In this document: positions 7,850 through 16,483 of the stretch, piece by piece | Position numbering within the stretch: the stretch's first letter is position 1 | How the letters are laid out: the number at the start of each line of letters is the position of its first letter | Assembly (NCBI GenBank): GCA_020072585.1 | Contig: JAIQGL010000001.1 | Span: 336,310-400,309, forward strand | Length of the DNA stretch: 64,000 bases | Direction of reading: 5' to 3' | From: Terriglobia bacterium | Lineage (GTDB): Bacteria; Acidobacteriota; Terriglobia; Terriglobales; Acidobacteriaceae | Notes under the pieces: generated by a model | What the model saw: the letters and a program-made list of their open reading frames with translations, nothing else | Told to the model about the DNA's origin: nothing | Databases searched by the model: none | Program-made: the position numbers and the translations under genes

Positions 7850-8149
7850 ATGGCCGTTGAGAGAGTTTCTGGCGGATCAAGCTTAATCGATGTCCTGGAT
7901 CGAGTACTCGACAAAGGAATCGTCATCGATGCCTGGGTCCGCATTTCATTGGTCGGTATTGATTTGATCACCGTCGAGGCCCGCGTTGTCGTGGCCTCTA
8001 TCGATACCTATCTCAAATATGCCGACGCCGTCGGTCTTACTGGTCTGGTTTCCCGTCCCACCCTCAGTGAAGGCGATAGTGAAGGTGGAGAAGGCAAACC
8101 TATTGAGGTCAGGCCGCGAACGTCACGTACACCCCGCCGGCGGCGGTAA
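7850..8149 (+). CDS. gvpA: Major gas vesicle shell protein GvpA
   Basis: The first 65-70 residues are a textbook Gvp[21 protein letters not shown], then [36 protein letters not shown] strong AAGGAGG Shine-Dalgarno (7836-7842) sits seven bases before the ATG, as expected for the most abundant protein of the vesicle. The protein is 99 residues, longer than the usual 70-75. The extra 28 or so residues are first acidic ([10 protein letters not shown]) and then end in a basic RTPRRRR cluster. It forms the hydrophobic ribbed wall. This is the only copy of the main shell gene in the window. Confidence 0.95.
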   Translation: MAVERVSGGSSLIDVLDRVLDKGIVIDAWVRISLVGIDLITVEARVVVASIDTYLKYADAVGLTGLVSRPTLSEGDSEGGEGKPIEVRPRTSRTPRRRR

Positions 8150-8170
8150 GGCTAGGTCTTGGGGTCACGC

Positions 8171-10288
8171 ATGGCTACGGCCGAAATTCGGTTTCAGCCC
8201 GGTCGCGCAAGCGGGCGGCGTGCGACGCAGCCTCGCCGTCCGGCGGTGCTTCGTTTACTTCAGGCAGAGCGTTCGGAAGAAATATTCCCACTGTTGCTGG
8301 AGGAGATCATCGCTCTGGGCAACCCGCGTGCCCTTATTGTTGACGTGAATCTTGACAGCGGCGAGGTCATGCCCGCCGCTGCGCTCAAATGGCCGCGTCC
8401 GCAGATGGAGAAATTTACCAGTGCGCTCTGGATGCAGGAGCATCCTCTGATCGCAGCGTTACATTCTGCACGCCCTGAAGTACTCCGGAAGAGCAACCTG
8501 CACAACAAGCCTTTGTACGTTCATCCTATTCTTTACTCCAATCGCAACCTGTGCTGGGAGGCCGACCGCATTCGTACCGCCAGTTGCCTGGCCGTACAAA
8601 ACTCCCGCCGCGAGAAGCGCGTCCGGCTGGAAGACCAGGTTTGTGCCACCTGTGAGATGCGGGCGTACGCCGCGGCCGTGGTGGTGGAGCTGCCCAAGAA
8701 CTATTCGGAGCAGAGTGTAGCTGAACTGGGCGAGCTGATTGATCTCGCCAACCGCTATCTCTCGCGGCTTTTCAAGGTAGAACATTATTACAACCGCATG
8801 CGTGATATGGAAATCACCATCGCGCAGATGGGAACGGTCATGCAGAGCATGGCCGATCCGGTTATTCTTACTGACACGCAGCATCGTGTGATCATGCAGA
8901 ACAAGGCGGCCGAGCGTTTCTTCCGCGTCCCGGACGAAATGACGGAAGGCCTGGTGCGCGCCGTGGAATTCAACAATCTGCTTTTTTCCGCTGCGCTCTC
9001 TTCCATGCTGGTTTCCGGCAGTGACTCGCATCGCGACCTCACTCTGGTCGATGCCATCGAAGGCGAGGAGATGCTCTTTGAAGCCGTTTCCGCCCCTACC
9101 TATGGTCCTGACGGGATTCAGCTCGGCACCGTCACCGTGATGCGTGACGTGACTGATCTCCGCCGCGCCGACCAGGAGCTGCGCCTCAACTACGAACGGC
9201 TGAGTGACGCCGAAGAGGTCGTCCGCCAGGACCGTGACCGCCTGAATCTCATCATCGAAAACGTCGGCGACCCCATTGTGGTGTGCGACGGCAAAGCCAA
9301 GATCGTGCTCGTGGACCCTCTGGCCCAGGAATTGTTCGGCACCGAGACTGATGTGGTGCGCGACACCGTCCAATTCCAGAACCAGACCAAGCTCACGGCC
9401 TACATTGATGCGTTCACCGCTTCCTTTGCCGACCGTGAGACCGCCCCGTTGCGCCTGTACAATCCCGCGCTCCGGCAGGAAATTGAGTATGACGCCCGCT
9501 CCGGCAAGATCTTTGGCGAGCGCGGCCAAGTGGCTTACACCGTGACCGTGCTGCGCGATCTAACGGCCTTGCGCAAGATGGAGCAGCTCAAGGTGGAGCG
9601 GCGCATGCTCGAAATTGAAAAATTCGCCGCCACCGGCAGGCTGGCCGCAACCATTGCCCATGAGGTCAACAACCCCATGGAGGCCATCAAGAACGCAATT
9701 TACCTGCTGGCCAGCGCGATCCCGGAAAATGCCGTTCCCGTGTACAGCATCTTAAAGTCGGAAACCGAGCGGGTGGCGCGCATTGTCCGCCAGATGCTGG
9801 GGCTCTATCGCAACACGGAGCAGGTCAAGCCAGTCAACGTGAACACTATTATCGAAGACACGCTTTTGCTGCTGAACCGGCAGCTCCAGCGCGCCAACGT
9901 GGAAGTGCAGACCGAATTGGAAGCGCTGCCCGATGCTCTGATTGCCGCTGACCAGATCCGCCAGGTGTTCTCCAACCTGGTCATCAATGCCCGGGACGCC
10001 ATGCCGAATGGCGGCAAGCTGCGCATACGCAGCCGCCACATTCCCGGTTATGACGATCTGCACGGCTGGGTGCGCATCTTGATTGCCGATACAGGGTCCG
10101 GAATTCCATTGGAGATGATTCGCTCCATCTTTGAACCGTTTGTTACCACCAAGGGCGAAAGGGGTACCGGGCTGGGGCTTTGGATCGTTAAAGGAATTAT
10201 CCAGAACCATGCCGGCAAGCTCTCAGTGAAGAGCAGGATAGGGCGCGGCACCACTTTTAAGATCGATTTGCCAGTCGTAAAATTGTGA
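8171..10288 (+). CDS. Cytoplasmic PAS-domain sensor histidine kinase inside the gas-vesicle locus
   Basis: The product is 705 residues from ATG 8171; a TTG at 8159 could add four. There is no membrane segment. Residues about 25-205 form a GAF-like input region with several cysteines, including CATC. A PAS domain starts near 215 (MQSMADPVILTD) and a second near 357 (IIENVGDPIVVCDG). A HisKA domain follows with phospho-acceptor His497 in IAHEVNNPMEA. The HATPase domain has its N box at Asn602 (NLVINARDAM), then DTGSGIP and GTGLGLW. The gene sits between gvpA and a third gvpF/L and overlaps its receiver partner by four bases (GTGA). The input signal is unknown; redox or a small ligand is possible given the cysteines and PAS folds. 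Confidence 0.92.
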   Translation: MATAEIRFQPGRASGRRATQPRRPAVLRLLQAERSEEIFPLLLEEIIALGNPRALIVDVNLDSGEVMPAAALKWPRPQMEKFTSALWMQEHPLIAALHSARPEVLRKSNLHNKPLYVHPILYSNRNLCWEADRIRTASCLAVQNSRREKRVRLEDQVCATCEMRAYAAAVVVELPKNYSEQSVAELGELIDLANRYLSRLFKVEHYYNRMRDMEITIAQMGTVMQSMADPVILTDTQHRVIMQNKAAERFFRVPDEMTEGLVRAVEFNNLLFSAALSSMLVSGSDSHRDLTLVDAIEGEEMLFEAVSAPTYGPDGIQLGTVTVMRDVTDLRRADQELRLNYERLSDAEEVVRQDRDRLNLIIENVGDPIVVCDGKAKIVLVDPLAQELFGTETDVVRDTVQFQNQTKLTAYIDAFTASFADRETAPLRLYNPALRQEIEYDARSGKIFGERGQVAYTVTVLRDLTALRKMEQLKVERRMLEIEKFAATGRLAATIAHEVNNPMEAIKNAIYLLASAIPENAVPVYSILKSETERVARIVRQMLGLYRNTEQVKPVNVNTIIEDTLLLLNRQLQRANVEVQTELEALPDALIAADQIRQVFSNLVINARDAMPNGGKLRIRSRHIPGYDDLHGWVRILIADTGSGIPLEMIRSIFEPFVTTKGERGTGLGLWIVKGIIQNHAGKLSVKSRIGRGTTFKIDLPVVKL

Positions 10289-10716
10289 GTTCAGAGGGAA
10301 AATATCGAGTGTTGGTGGTGGACGATGAAGCTGCTGTCCTGCTTACGTACCGGCTTATTCTGGAACGGCAAGGCTATGAAGTGGTGGCCTGCGGCACGTC
10401 CGTACAGGCCATTGAAGCCATCGGCAAGCAGCAGTTTGATGTGGTCTTGTGCGACTATTCGCTGGAAGAGCAGCACACGGGTTTTGAGGTAATCTCAGCG
10501 GCCAGGCTGCGCGATACGGATGTGCCTGCGGCACTGCTTACTGGGTATGCCACCAAGGAAACGGCAGATGAAGCAGCCAGCCAGGGCATCGGCGTGATGT
10601 TCAAGCCGATTGAGATTGAAGAATTTCTGGCGACAACTTCCAACATGCTAAGGAAAAACCATGAGCCCAAGCAAGAAGGCGAAAAAGACGACCGCGGTCC
10701 GCAAAACGTCCGCTAA
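10285..10716 (+). CDS. Stand-alone response regulator receiver protein
   Basis: The product is 143 residues and starts with GTG overlapping the kinase stop. The receiver signature is complete: acidic pair Asp13/Asp14 (VVDDE), phospho-acceptor Asp57 (LCDYSLEE), the LTGYAT Thr region and Lys107 (MFKPIE). There is no DNA-binding or enzymatic output domain. It therefore probably works through protein contact, perhaps on a gas-vesicle accessory protein or a regulator elsewhere. The last 56 bases overlap the start of the third gvpF/L gene, which is strong evidence that it belongs to the gas-vesicle operon. The charged C-terminal tail is a by-product of that overlap and may not be functional. Confidence 0.93.
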   Translation: MSSEGKYRVLVVDDEAAVLLTYRLILERQGYEVVACGTSVQAIEAIGKQQFDVVLCDYSLEEQHTGFEVISAARLRDTDVPAALLTGYATKETADEAASQGIGVMFKPIEIEEFLATTSNMLRKNHEPKQEGEKDDRGPQNVR

Positions 10717-11560
10717 GGCTGAACCGGCCACCGCGGTGCTTGATCTGGTAACTCCACCGGGGCCCGCAAAGGTTGAGTCTCCCAGAAGCGGACAGCAACA
10801 GGAAGGCCGCTATGTTTATGGCGTGATTGAATCGCGCACGCCTGTCGGCTTCGGCCGCAGCAGCATTGGCGGCGTGAATGAAGACGTCTACACCGTGCAT
10901 TACGGTGATATTGCCGCCGTGGTCAGCCGCACGCCTGTTTTTATCTTTGATCCTACACGTGACAACGCTCTGGCCCATGAACACGTGATTGAATCAGTGA
11001 TGAAGAATTACACCATCATTCCCATGAGCTTTGGCACGGTCTTTCGCACGGACGACGATATCCGCGAAGTGCTCAAGAGCATTTACTCATCGCTTAAGGA
11101 CGTGCTCAAGCAGATGACCGGCAAGCTTGAGTTCGGACTGAAAGTTACCTGGGACCGCGACCGCATCATTGAAGAGCTGCAGCGCGAGCACGATGAAATC
11201 CACCGCTTCCATCTGGAACTTACGCGCAAACACCTGCAATCCACGTACTTTGCCCGCATGCAGCTTGGCCGCATGATCGATAAAGCGCTGGCTGAACTTG
11301 CCGCCAATTACGTCCGTGAAATTTATGACGGTCTGCGCGCGGTCTGTGTCGCCTCACGTGACAATAAGCCCATTGGCGATAAAATGATCATGAATGCCGC
11401 CTTCCTGATCCAGAAGGCGCGCGAAGCTGAGTTTGATGCCGCCGTGAATCGCGTTGCCCAGAAATACGGTGACCGTCTCAACTTTAAATATACCGGCCCG
11501 TGGCCGCCTTACAATTTCGTGAACATTCGCCTCAAGCTGGAGCGCGGCGGACAAGGGTAA
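10661..11560 (+). CDS. gvpF/gvpL: Gas vesicle protein GvpF/GvpL family (copy 3)
   Basis: The product is 299 residues. After a Lys/Ala/Pro-rich N-terminal extension of about 47 residues, the family core begins at RYVYGVIES. The FGTVF box lies near residue 125. A long helical middle with ELTRKHLQSTYFARMQ follows, and the family end is TGPWPPYNFVNI. It is the most canonical of the three copies. An AAGGA box precedes the ATG. The basic extension is unusual and echoes the basic C-terminal tails of GvpA and GvpJ in this locus. It overlaps the receiver gene by 56 bases. Confidence 0.93.
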   Translation: MSPSKKAKKTTAVRKTSAKAEPATAVLDLVTPPGPAKVESPRSGQQQEGRYVYGVIESRTPVGFGRSSIGGVNEDVYTVHYGDIAAVVSRTPVFIFDPTRDNALAHEHVIESVMKNYTIIPMSFGTVFRTDDDIREVLKSIYSSLKDVLKQMTGKLEFGLKVTWDRDRIIEELQREHDEIHRFHLELTRKHLQSTYFARMQLGRMIDKALAELAANYVREIYDGLRAVCVASRDNKPIGDKMIMNAAFLIQKAREAEFDAAVNRVAQKYGDRLNFKYTGPWPPYNFVNIRLKLERGGQG

Positions 11561-11744
11561 AACTGAAAGGGATAGAAAAAATTAAAGGTGAAAGAGCGGT
11601 CCCTTCAGGGCCGCGTAAGAGATTCACAGACGCGTTGCAAAATCAGTCCACTCTGAGGCGAGCGAATGCGAAGCCGTAAGGGTGGGTAGGCAATCAAGTC
11701 AGCTCGAGTCCCGTGGGGGCGATACATCTCCGGAGGAAACATAA
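11561..11744 (+). other. Leader region between gvpF/L copy 3 and gvpG
   Basis: These 184 bases have no gene and contain GC-rich segments able to pair (for example gcggtcccttcagggccgc near 11595). They end with the GGAGGA box at 11732-11737 for gvpG. It could be a processed spacer that lowers or raises gvpG expression relative to the block upstream. I do not recognise a known riboswitch. Confidence 0.3.
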
Positions 11745-12080
11745 ATGCTCCTAATTGACGATCTCCTCTTTGCGCCCTTCTCCGGCTGGAACTTCATCAT
11801 GCGCACTCTGCTCAAGGTTGCTGAAGAGCAGTGGACAGACGATGCACCTCTCAAAGAACAGCTGCTGGCTCTCCAGGTGCAGATTGAAGACGGTTCCATT
11901 ACTGAAGAGCAATATCTTGAGGCTGAAGCCGCTATCCTGCGAGAGATCCGCGAAGTGCAGCGGCGCAAAATCGAACTGGCTGGCGGCGATCCTGACGCTT
12001 TTGAAAGCGGCATCTCAGGCTCCGCTCTCCAGGAAGGCTCCGGCGCGTCCATCACCTGGGACCCCAGCAATGAGGAATAG
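11745..12080 (+). CDS. gvpG: Gas vesicle protein GvpG
   Basis: The product is 111 residues. The N-terminal LLIDDLLFAPFSGWNFIM and the following long amphipathic helix (SITEEQYLEAEAAILREIRE) match GvpG, a small coiled-coil accessory protein thought to act with GvpF/L and GvpA during nucleation. The C-terminal 25 residues are Gly/Ser/Glu-rich and probably disordered. A good Shine-Dalgarno site decides the start. It is the last gene of the locus and is followed by a hairpin terminator. Confidence 0.92.
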   Translation: MLLIDDLLFAPFSGWNFIMRTLLKVAEEQWTDDAPLKEQLLALQVQIEDGSITEEQYLEAEAAILREIREVQRRKIELAGGDPDAFESGISGSALQEGSGASITWDPSNEE

Positions 12081-12242
12081 ACCTGCCATCGCAGCTATGA
12101 TCCTTGGGTAAAACAGCTTCTTTATCTCGCTCGCGCCGAAGCCGATCAGAAAAATGGCCATCAGCGGGGAAAACATCCAGTTTGAGCAACTGCTCCTTTG
12201 CGCCTGATGCCAGGCCGTATGCAGAAAAATTTCAGCCAAAGA

Positions 12243-12273
12243 AAAAGCCCGGCGCGTACAGCACCGGGCTTTT
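12243..12273. terminator. Bidirectional hairpin terminator between gvpG and the TonB receptor gene
   Basis: The arms AAAAGCCCGG (12243-12252) and CCGGGCTTTT (12264-12273) are perfectly complementary around an 11-base loop. The T-rich flank works for plus-strand transcripts from the gas-vesicle locus. The A-run in the other arm serves the convergent receptor gene. Confidence 0.8.
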
Positions 12274-12292
12274 GTTTCAAGGTTAAGTTGCT

Positions 12293-15200
12293 TTAGAAAG
12301 TGAACCGGGCTCCGAACTCGCCCGTAAACGCCCGCGGCAAGTAGGTGCTGGTCGGGTTGATGAATCCAACCGCCTTCTTGAAAGTCGCGGTGTCATTGGA
12401 CGACGTTCCGAAGTTGTTGCCATAGTTGGCATGGTTGGTCAGGTTAAACGCCTGGAAGAGCAGCTGGAGGTTGCGTCCTTCACCCAGCTTTATGTTCTTG
12501 CTGACACGTGAATCCAGGTTGAAGTATGGATTACCGCGCAGCGAGTTGTAAGGAACTACGTGGCAGTTGCCAGAGTAGTAGCACTGCACTGCAGCCAGCT
12601 TACCCGCGCTGGTGGTCGGGAATGGCGCCAGGTTATTCGGAGCGCTGTTCGTTACTACAAGGGCTGCCGCCATACTGCCGCCACCGAGGTTGAGCATGTT
12701 GCTGCCGGCGTCAGCGAGGAAGGGCCGGGCCGAGCCCGCCTGCATAATGGGTGAAACTTCAATCCCATACGGCAGGTGCGCGGTGGCGGCCAGCGTGAGG
12801 TGATGCCGTTCATCATTGAACGCAGGCCCGAACTCATTCGAGTTGAGCGGTTGCTGCGGGTCGCGTGGATAGTACCGGAACGAACCACCGTCCTGGCTAT
12901 AACCGACGGAACGGGAGAGCGTGTAGTTGGTCATCAGGTCCAGCTTGTGGAAGCCGCGCTGGCGATAGCTGATGTTCAAGCCGTCATAACGCGAACGTCC
13001 ACCTGCCGTTTCGTCGCGAACGCTGCCCAGCACAGGTACACCCGCCGCTGTGAACGCGGCATCCAACGGACGGAAAAAGCCGCCAGGGAGGTTGTTTCTG
13101 CTGAGTGTTGTGATGTTATTCGGCGTAACGGGGATAACCGGATCAAGGTTGATGGTTTTGTTCTCGTGCAATCCGAGCACGTGCACGTACTCAGCCTCGA
13201 ACACGGACTTCGGGTTGATCGCCCAGGTGTATCCGCCGTTAAACTCTTCGGTCACCGGTGTGCGGTAATTCGGGTCCATGATGCGGCCGATGGATCCGGG
13301 AGTCAGATCGTGAGAGGGAGCCGGGATCGTCGGTAGTGGATCCACACCAAACCGCCAGCTGCTCAACGGAATCGCCGTTCCAGGCACCAGATCGGAGCCG
13401 CTGATGCCAAACGCGGTCTGGAAGATTGTGTCGTTGGCCTGTTGCTCCATGAACAACGGGATGTTCTGGAACGTGTTGTCAAAGTACATGCCAAAGCCGG
13501 CACGAATAATGTGGTTGCCGTGACCGGTCAGGTCATAAGCCAGGCCGACGCGCGGGCTGAACCCCTTGCTGTAGTCAGTCGCCTTTTTCGCAACCAGGGC
13601 CGCCGCCAACGGATTGAACGCAGCAGCTTTCTGGAGTTCCTGGAAAGTACGGCTGTCGCTAATCTTTGAGCCGCCGACAAAGTCGAAGTCCTTGTCATAG
13701 CGCAGGCCCAGGTTCACGCTCAGGCGTGGGCTGAATTTCCAGTCATCCTGGAAGTACAACCCAAGCTGCTTTGCGTCCTTGATCAGGAACGTTGGGTCGC
13801 CAATAGCGATGCTCATGCCGGCGCCCGTGTTGTTGCCGGAAACGAGCCCAGGCGTTGCAAATCCCTGCGGGAAGGCAGCCGGGCCGCAGCCGGGAGTTGC
13901 GGCGTCCTGCCCAACACCCAGAATGCAGGTTGGGTTCGCGCCAAAGTCGATTTCCAGCGTCGGGTTGAATTCGAAGAATCCGCCCATCAGCGGTGTCCAG
14001 ATGTAGTCGATGCCGGTCCTCAGCGTGTGGCGGCCAATCGTCTTACTCAAGTCGTCCTTGAACTGCCACTTGCGCTGGATGGACTGCTGGGGAACGTTCG
14101 TGTTGGTGCCGAACTGGGCATCAGGGAAGGTAATGAGCGGTGTCCTGGTCTTGCTGTCAATCAGGTTGTTCCAATACTGCCATCCCAGTGTCAACTGGTT
14201 GATCACGGTGGGCGAGAACGCCGAGTTGAAAGTGAGGTTGGCAACTTGCAGGTGATTGAACGTGAAATTGCCTTCCGTCAGGTCCATCGTGCCGTCGCTC
14301 TGGTCATTCAGGCTGTCGTTTGCCTGCGTGGAGACGGAGAAGTAAGCTGAATGCTTGCTGTTGAACGTGTAATCCATGCGCCCATTGATGCGGTTTTCAT
14401 AGAATGGCCGCGGAATGATGCTGGCTGGCTGCGCGCCCAGCGCTGTGACCAGGTTGAGCTGGGTAAGGGCGCTCGGTTGTTCTGCAAGCGATGTCTGCTC
14501 ACGCTGACGTTCCATGGCAAAGAAGACAAACAGCTTGTCTTTCTTCACGGGTCCGCCAACGGATCCGCCAAACCACTGGCGCGAATACGGTCCATTCACA
14601 GAGACGGTCGTGTTATTGGCGGGGTCAGGCAGTTTCTGGTCCGCATTGAATTGCTGCTCGCGGAAGTTCGCAAATGCTGAACCGTGCCAGTTGTTTGTTC
14701 CTGACTTTGTAATCACATTGATGGCGGCGCCTGCAGAGCGGCCATTGACCGCGGAGAACCGCTGCGTTGAAATCTGGAACTCCTGCACTGCTTCCGCCGG
14801 AAGCTGCATGACGGGCCCGCCAACGGTGTTGTCCTTGTTGTCAACGCCATTAACGGTCACGTTAACGTTGCGTCCGCCCTGCCCGTTCACTGACAGGATG
14901 GCATACCGGTTCTTGGTTGGATCGTATGAATCCGCCGACTTTACTCCGGGCGAAAGATATGCCAGATCGGCGATGTCACGGCCGATCAGCGGCAAATTGG
15001 TGATCTGCTCAGGCGTGATGTTTGTGCTCACATCAGTTTTTGCCACATCCACCAGTGCTTGCCCGGCAGCCACTTCCACCGTCTCACTTACCGCGCCCGG
15101 CTTCAGCGCGAAATTCTGCGTTGCTGTCCTGCCGATCAGGACTTCCACTGCTTTAGCTTCGCCGATCGCGAATCCCGATGCCTTCGCCTTGATCGTGTAC

Positions 15201-15436
15201 ATACCGGCCGTTAGCAGGTCAAAGCGATATTCGCCTGCATCATTGGTCGTAGTGGTCCGGGTTGCGCCCGTCGCATCGTTGACGATTGTTACCTCAGCAG
15301 ACTTGATCGCGGCCTGTGTCTTATCCGTGACTGTCCCTTGCAAGCTGGCTGTCGCTGTGGCCTGGCCGAAGAGGCTGGCAGTACTCAGCAGCAAGCACCC
15401 GATGATCGCAATGAATGTCCATCGTTTGGTACTCAT
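12293..15436 (-). CDS. TonB-dependent receptor with N-terminal carboxypeptidase-regulatory-like domain (Oar type)
   Basis: The product is 1047 residues. It has a signal peptide (about 1-26, ending LFGQA), then a Cna-B/carboxypeptidase regulatory domain (about 27-110, GTVTDKTQAAIKSAEVTI). A plug region with QITNLPLIGRDIADLAYLSPG and the NGVDNKDNTVGG segment follows. A long beta-barrel ends in the C-terminal aromatic GEFGARFTF. This architecture is very abundant in Acidobacteria and is thought to import oligosaccharides or other large ligands across the outer membrane. A GGAGAG box precedes the ATG. No partner transport or glycoside-hydrolase gene lies next to it, so the ligand cannot be guessed. 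Confidence 0.93.
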   Translation of the reverse strand: MSTKRWTFIAIIGCLLLSTASLFGQATATASLQGTVTDKTQAAIKSAEVTIVNDATGATRTTTTNDAGEYRFDLLTAGMYTIKAKASGFAIGEAKAVEVLIGRTATQNFALKPGAVSETVEVAAGQALVDVAKTDVSTNITPEQITNLPLIGRDIADLAYLSPGVKSADSYDPTKNRYAILSVNGQGGRNVNVTVNGVDNKDNTVGGPVMQLPAEAVQEFQISTQRFSAVNGRSAGAAINVITKSGTNNWHGSAFANFREQQFNADQKLPDPANNTTVSVNGPYSRQWFGGSVGGPVKKDKLFVFFAMERQREQTSLAEQPSALTQLNLVTALGAQPASIIPRPFYENRINGRMDYTFNSKHSAYFSVSTQANDSLNDQSDGTMDLTEGNFTFNHLQVANLTFNSAFSPTVINQLTLGWQYWNNLIDSKTRTPLITFPDAQFGTNTNVPQQSIQRKWQFKDDLSKTIGRHTLRTGIDYIWTPLMGGFFEFNPTLEIDFGANPTCILGVGQDAATPGCGPAAFPQGFATPGLVSGNNTGAGMSIAIGDPTFLIKDAKQLGLYFQDDWKFSPRLSVNLGLRYDKDFDFVGGSKISDSRTFQELQKAAAFNPLAAALVAKKATDYSKGFSPRVGLAYDLTGHGNHIIRAGFGMYFDNTFQNIPLFMEQQANDTIFQTAFGISGSDLVPGTAIPLSSWRFGVDPLPTIPAPSHDLTPGSIGRIMDPNYRTPVTEEFNGGYTWAINPKSVFEAEYVHVLGLHENKTINLDPVIPVTPNNITTLSRNNLPGGFFRPLDAAFTAAGVPVLGSVRDETAGGRSRYDGLNISYRQRGFHKLDLMTNYTLSRSVGYSQDGGSFRYYPRDPQQPLNSNEFGPAFNDERHHLTLAATAHLPYGIEVSPIMQAGSARPFLADAGSNMLNLGGGSMAAALVVTNSAPNNLAPFPTTSAGKLAAVQCYYSGNCHVVPYNSLRGNPYFNLDSRVSKNIKLGEGRNLQLLFQAFNLTNHANYGNNFGTSSNDTATFKKAVGFINPTSTYLPRAFTGEFGARFTF

Positions 15437-15923
15437 TTTGTGTCTCTCTCCTTGGAAATTTGGGGATTATTGGCACTTTTTTCCCTCTTGTGCCTTTAGT
15501 GCAAAATATCTTTAGAAAACACTAGAGCTCTGCTGCTTTACAAAACAGCAAGGCTGTTACCAAACGATTCAACGCTTCTACCTTGCGTCCTGAGACTCTG
15601 GTACATCTCACCCCAGACTCAAAAATACATAAAATTGATAACAAAAATTCTTAATTGGTAATCAAATATCAAGCAGTATTAGATAATTTGTATATTTTAT
15701 CTAGCAAGCCACGTGCTCCTATCAGGTGTTTGCTGCTGAATTGTGAGTTGGATCTCCTAATCGCCGACTGCATAATTGAAGCAGCCATACACCTTGATTC
15801 CAAGTTTTGTATTCCATATATGATTTTCCATGTTTATGAGCGGCGGTTGGCCGGTTTCGTAGATGATAGGCTCGGTCAGCAAATTGGGTTAAACGGCAGA
15901 ATTGGCGGGTCTAACTCGTACCC
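15437..15923. other. AT-rich intergenic stretch upstream of the TonB receptor
   Basis: These 487 bases hold the receptor promoter (reverse strand) and an unusually AT-rich core around 15610-15700. No coding signal is convincing: the plus-strand frame at 15655 has atypical composition and no Shine-Dalgarno. Nothing else is recognised. Confidence 0.4.
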
Positions 15924-16376
15924 TCATACCGCAATCCATTGCTCCCAGCTCACGACTCCCATCTCCGGTTTCGGCTCACCCTCAAGCATTGCCAGAAATT
16001 CCAGCAGATTCCCGTCAGGGTCGTGGAAATAGAGCGATGCTGCCGGCATCCATGCCAGTACGACGGGGTTTTCCGCAGGATTACCCTCAAAATCAAGAGG
16101 CGCAATAGCTGCCTTGCGAAGTTCCTGCGCAGCTCGTAGCAAATCATCCAGACTTACGCGGAATGCCAGATGCAAGCTCTGCCGCAGAGGCAGAGTTCCT
16201 ACCTCCCACAGTCCCAGCATCGAGGTGCCACGTCCTCCAATCCAGTAAAACGCCACTCTTTGTTCCGGGAAAAACTGTGCCAGCTCCAACCCCAGTGCTT
16301 CGCCATAGAAAGCCATGGCGCGGGGTAGGTCGCTAACGGTCAGATGGCCTTCAAATAGAGCATGGATGGGAATCAA
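15924..16376 (-). CDS. VOC (glyoxalase/bleomycin-resistance/dioxygenase) family protein
   Basis: The product is 150 residues with two beta-alpha-beta-beta-beta modules. Module 1 begins FEGHLTVSDLPRAMAFYGEALGLE. Module 2 has HLAFRVSLDDLLRAAQEL and ends with the family box LYFHDPDGNLLEFLA, which carries the metal-binding Glu. His10 or so, in GHLTV, is the usual first ligand. The fold covers lyases, epoxide openers and antibiotic-binding proteins, so the activity is undetermined. The gene is divergent from mqnE, with about 100 bases between them. Confidence 0.88.
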   Translation of the reverse strand: MIPIHALFEGHLTVSDLPRAMAFYGEALGLELAQFFPEQRVAFYWIGGRGTSMLGLWEVGTLPLRQSLHLAFRVSLDDLLRAAQELRKAAIAPLDFEGNPAENPVVLAWMPAASLYFHDPDGNLLEFLAMLEGEPKPEMGVVSWEQWIAV

Positions 16377-16483
16377 ATCGCTGTTCCTCCAATCGCTTCA
16401 ACTAAACAGCTCCTGGCAAGTGGTTCTGGAGCCTGGCGAGATAATTGAAGCCTGGTTCACAACAAGGTATTATTTCACTAACC

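Noticed and set aside
8459..9529. Long minus-strand frame (356 residues)
   Set aside because: It is antisense to the histidine kinase, whose domains are unmistakable; long shadow frames are common in GC-rich coding DNA.
14514..15515. Plus-strand frame of 333 residues
   Set aside because: Antisense shadow of the TonB receptor N-terminus; no family motifs.
15655..16032. Plus-strand 125-residue frame over the AT-rich region
   Set aside because: It runs into the antisense of the VOC gene and has no ribosome site.
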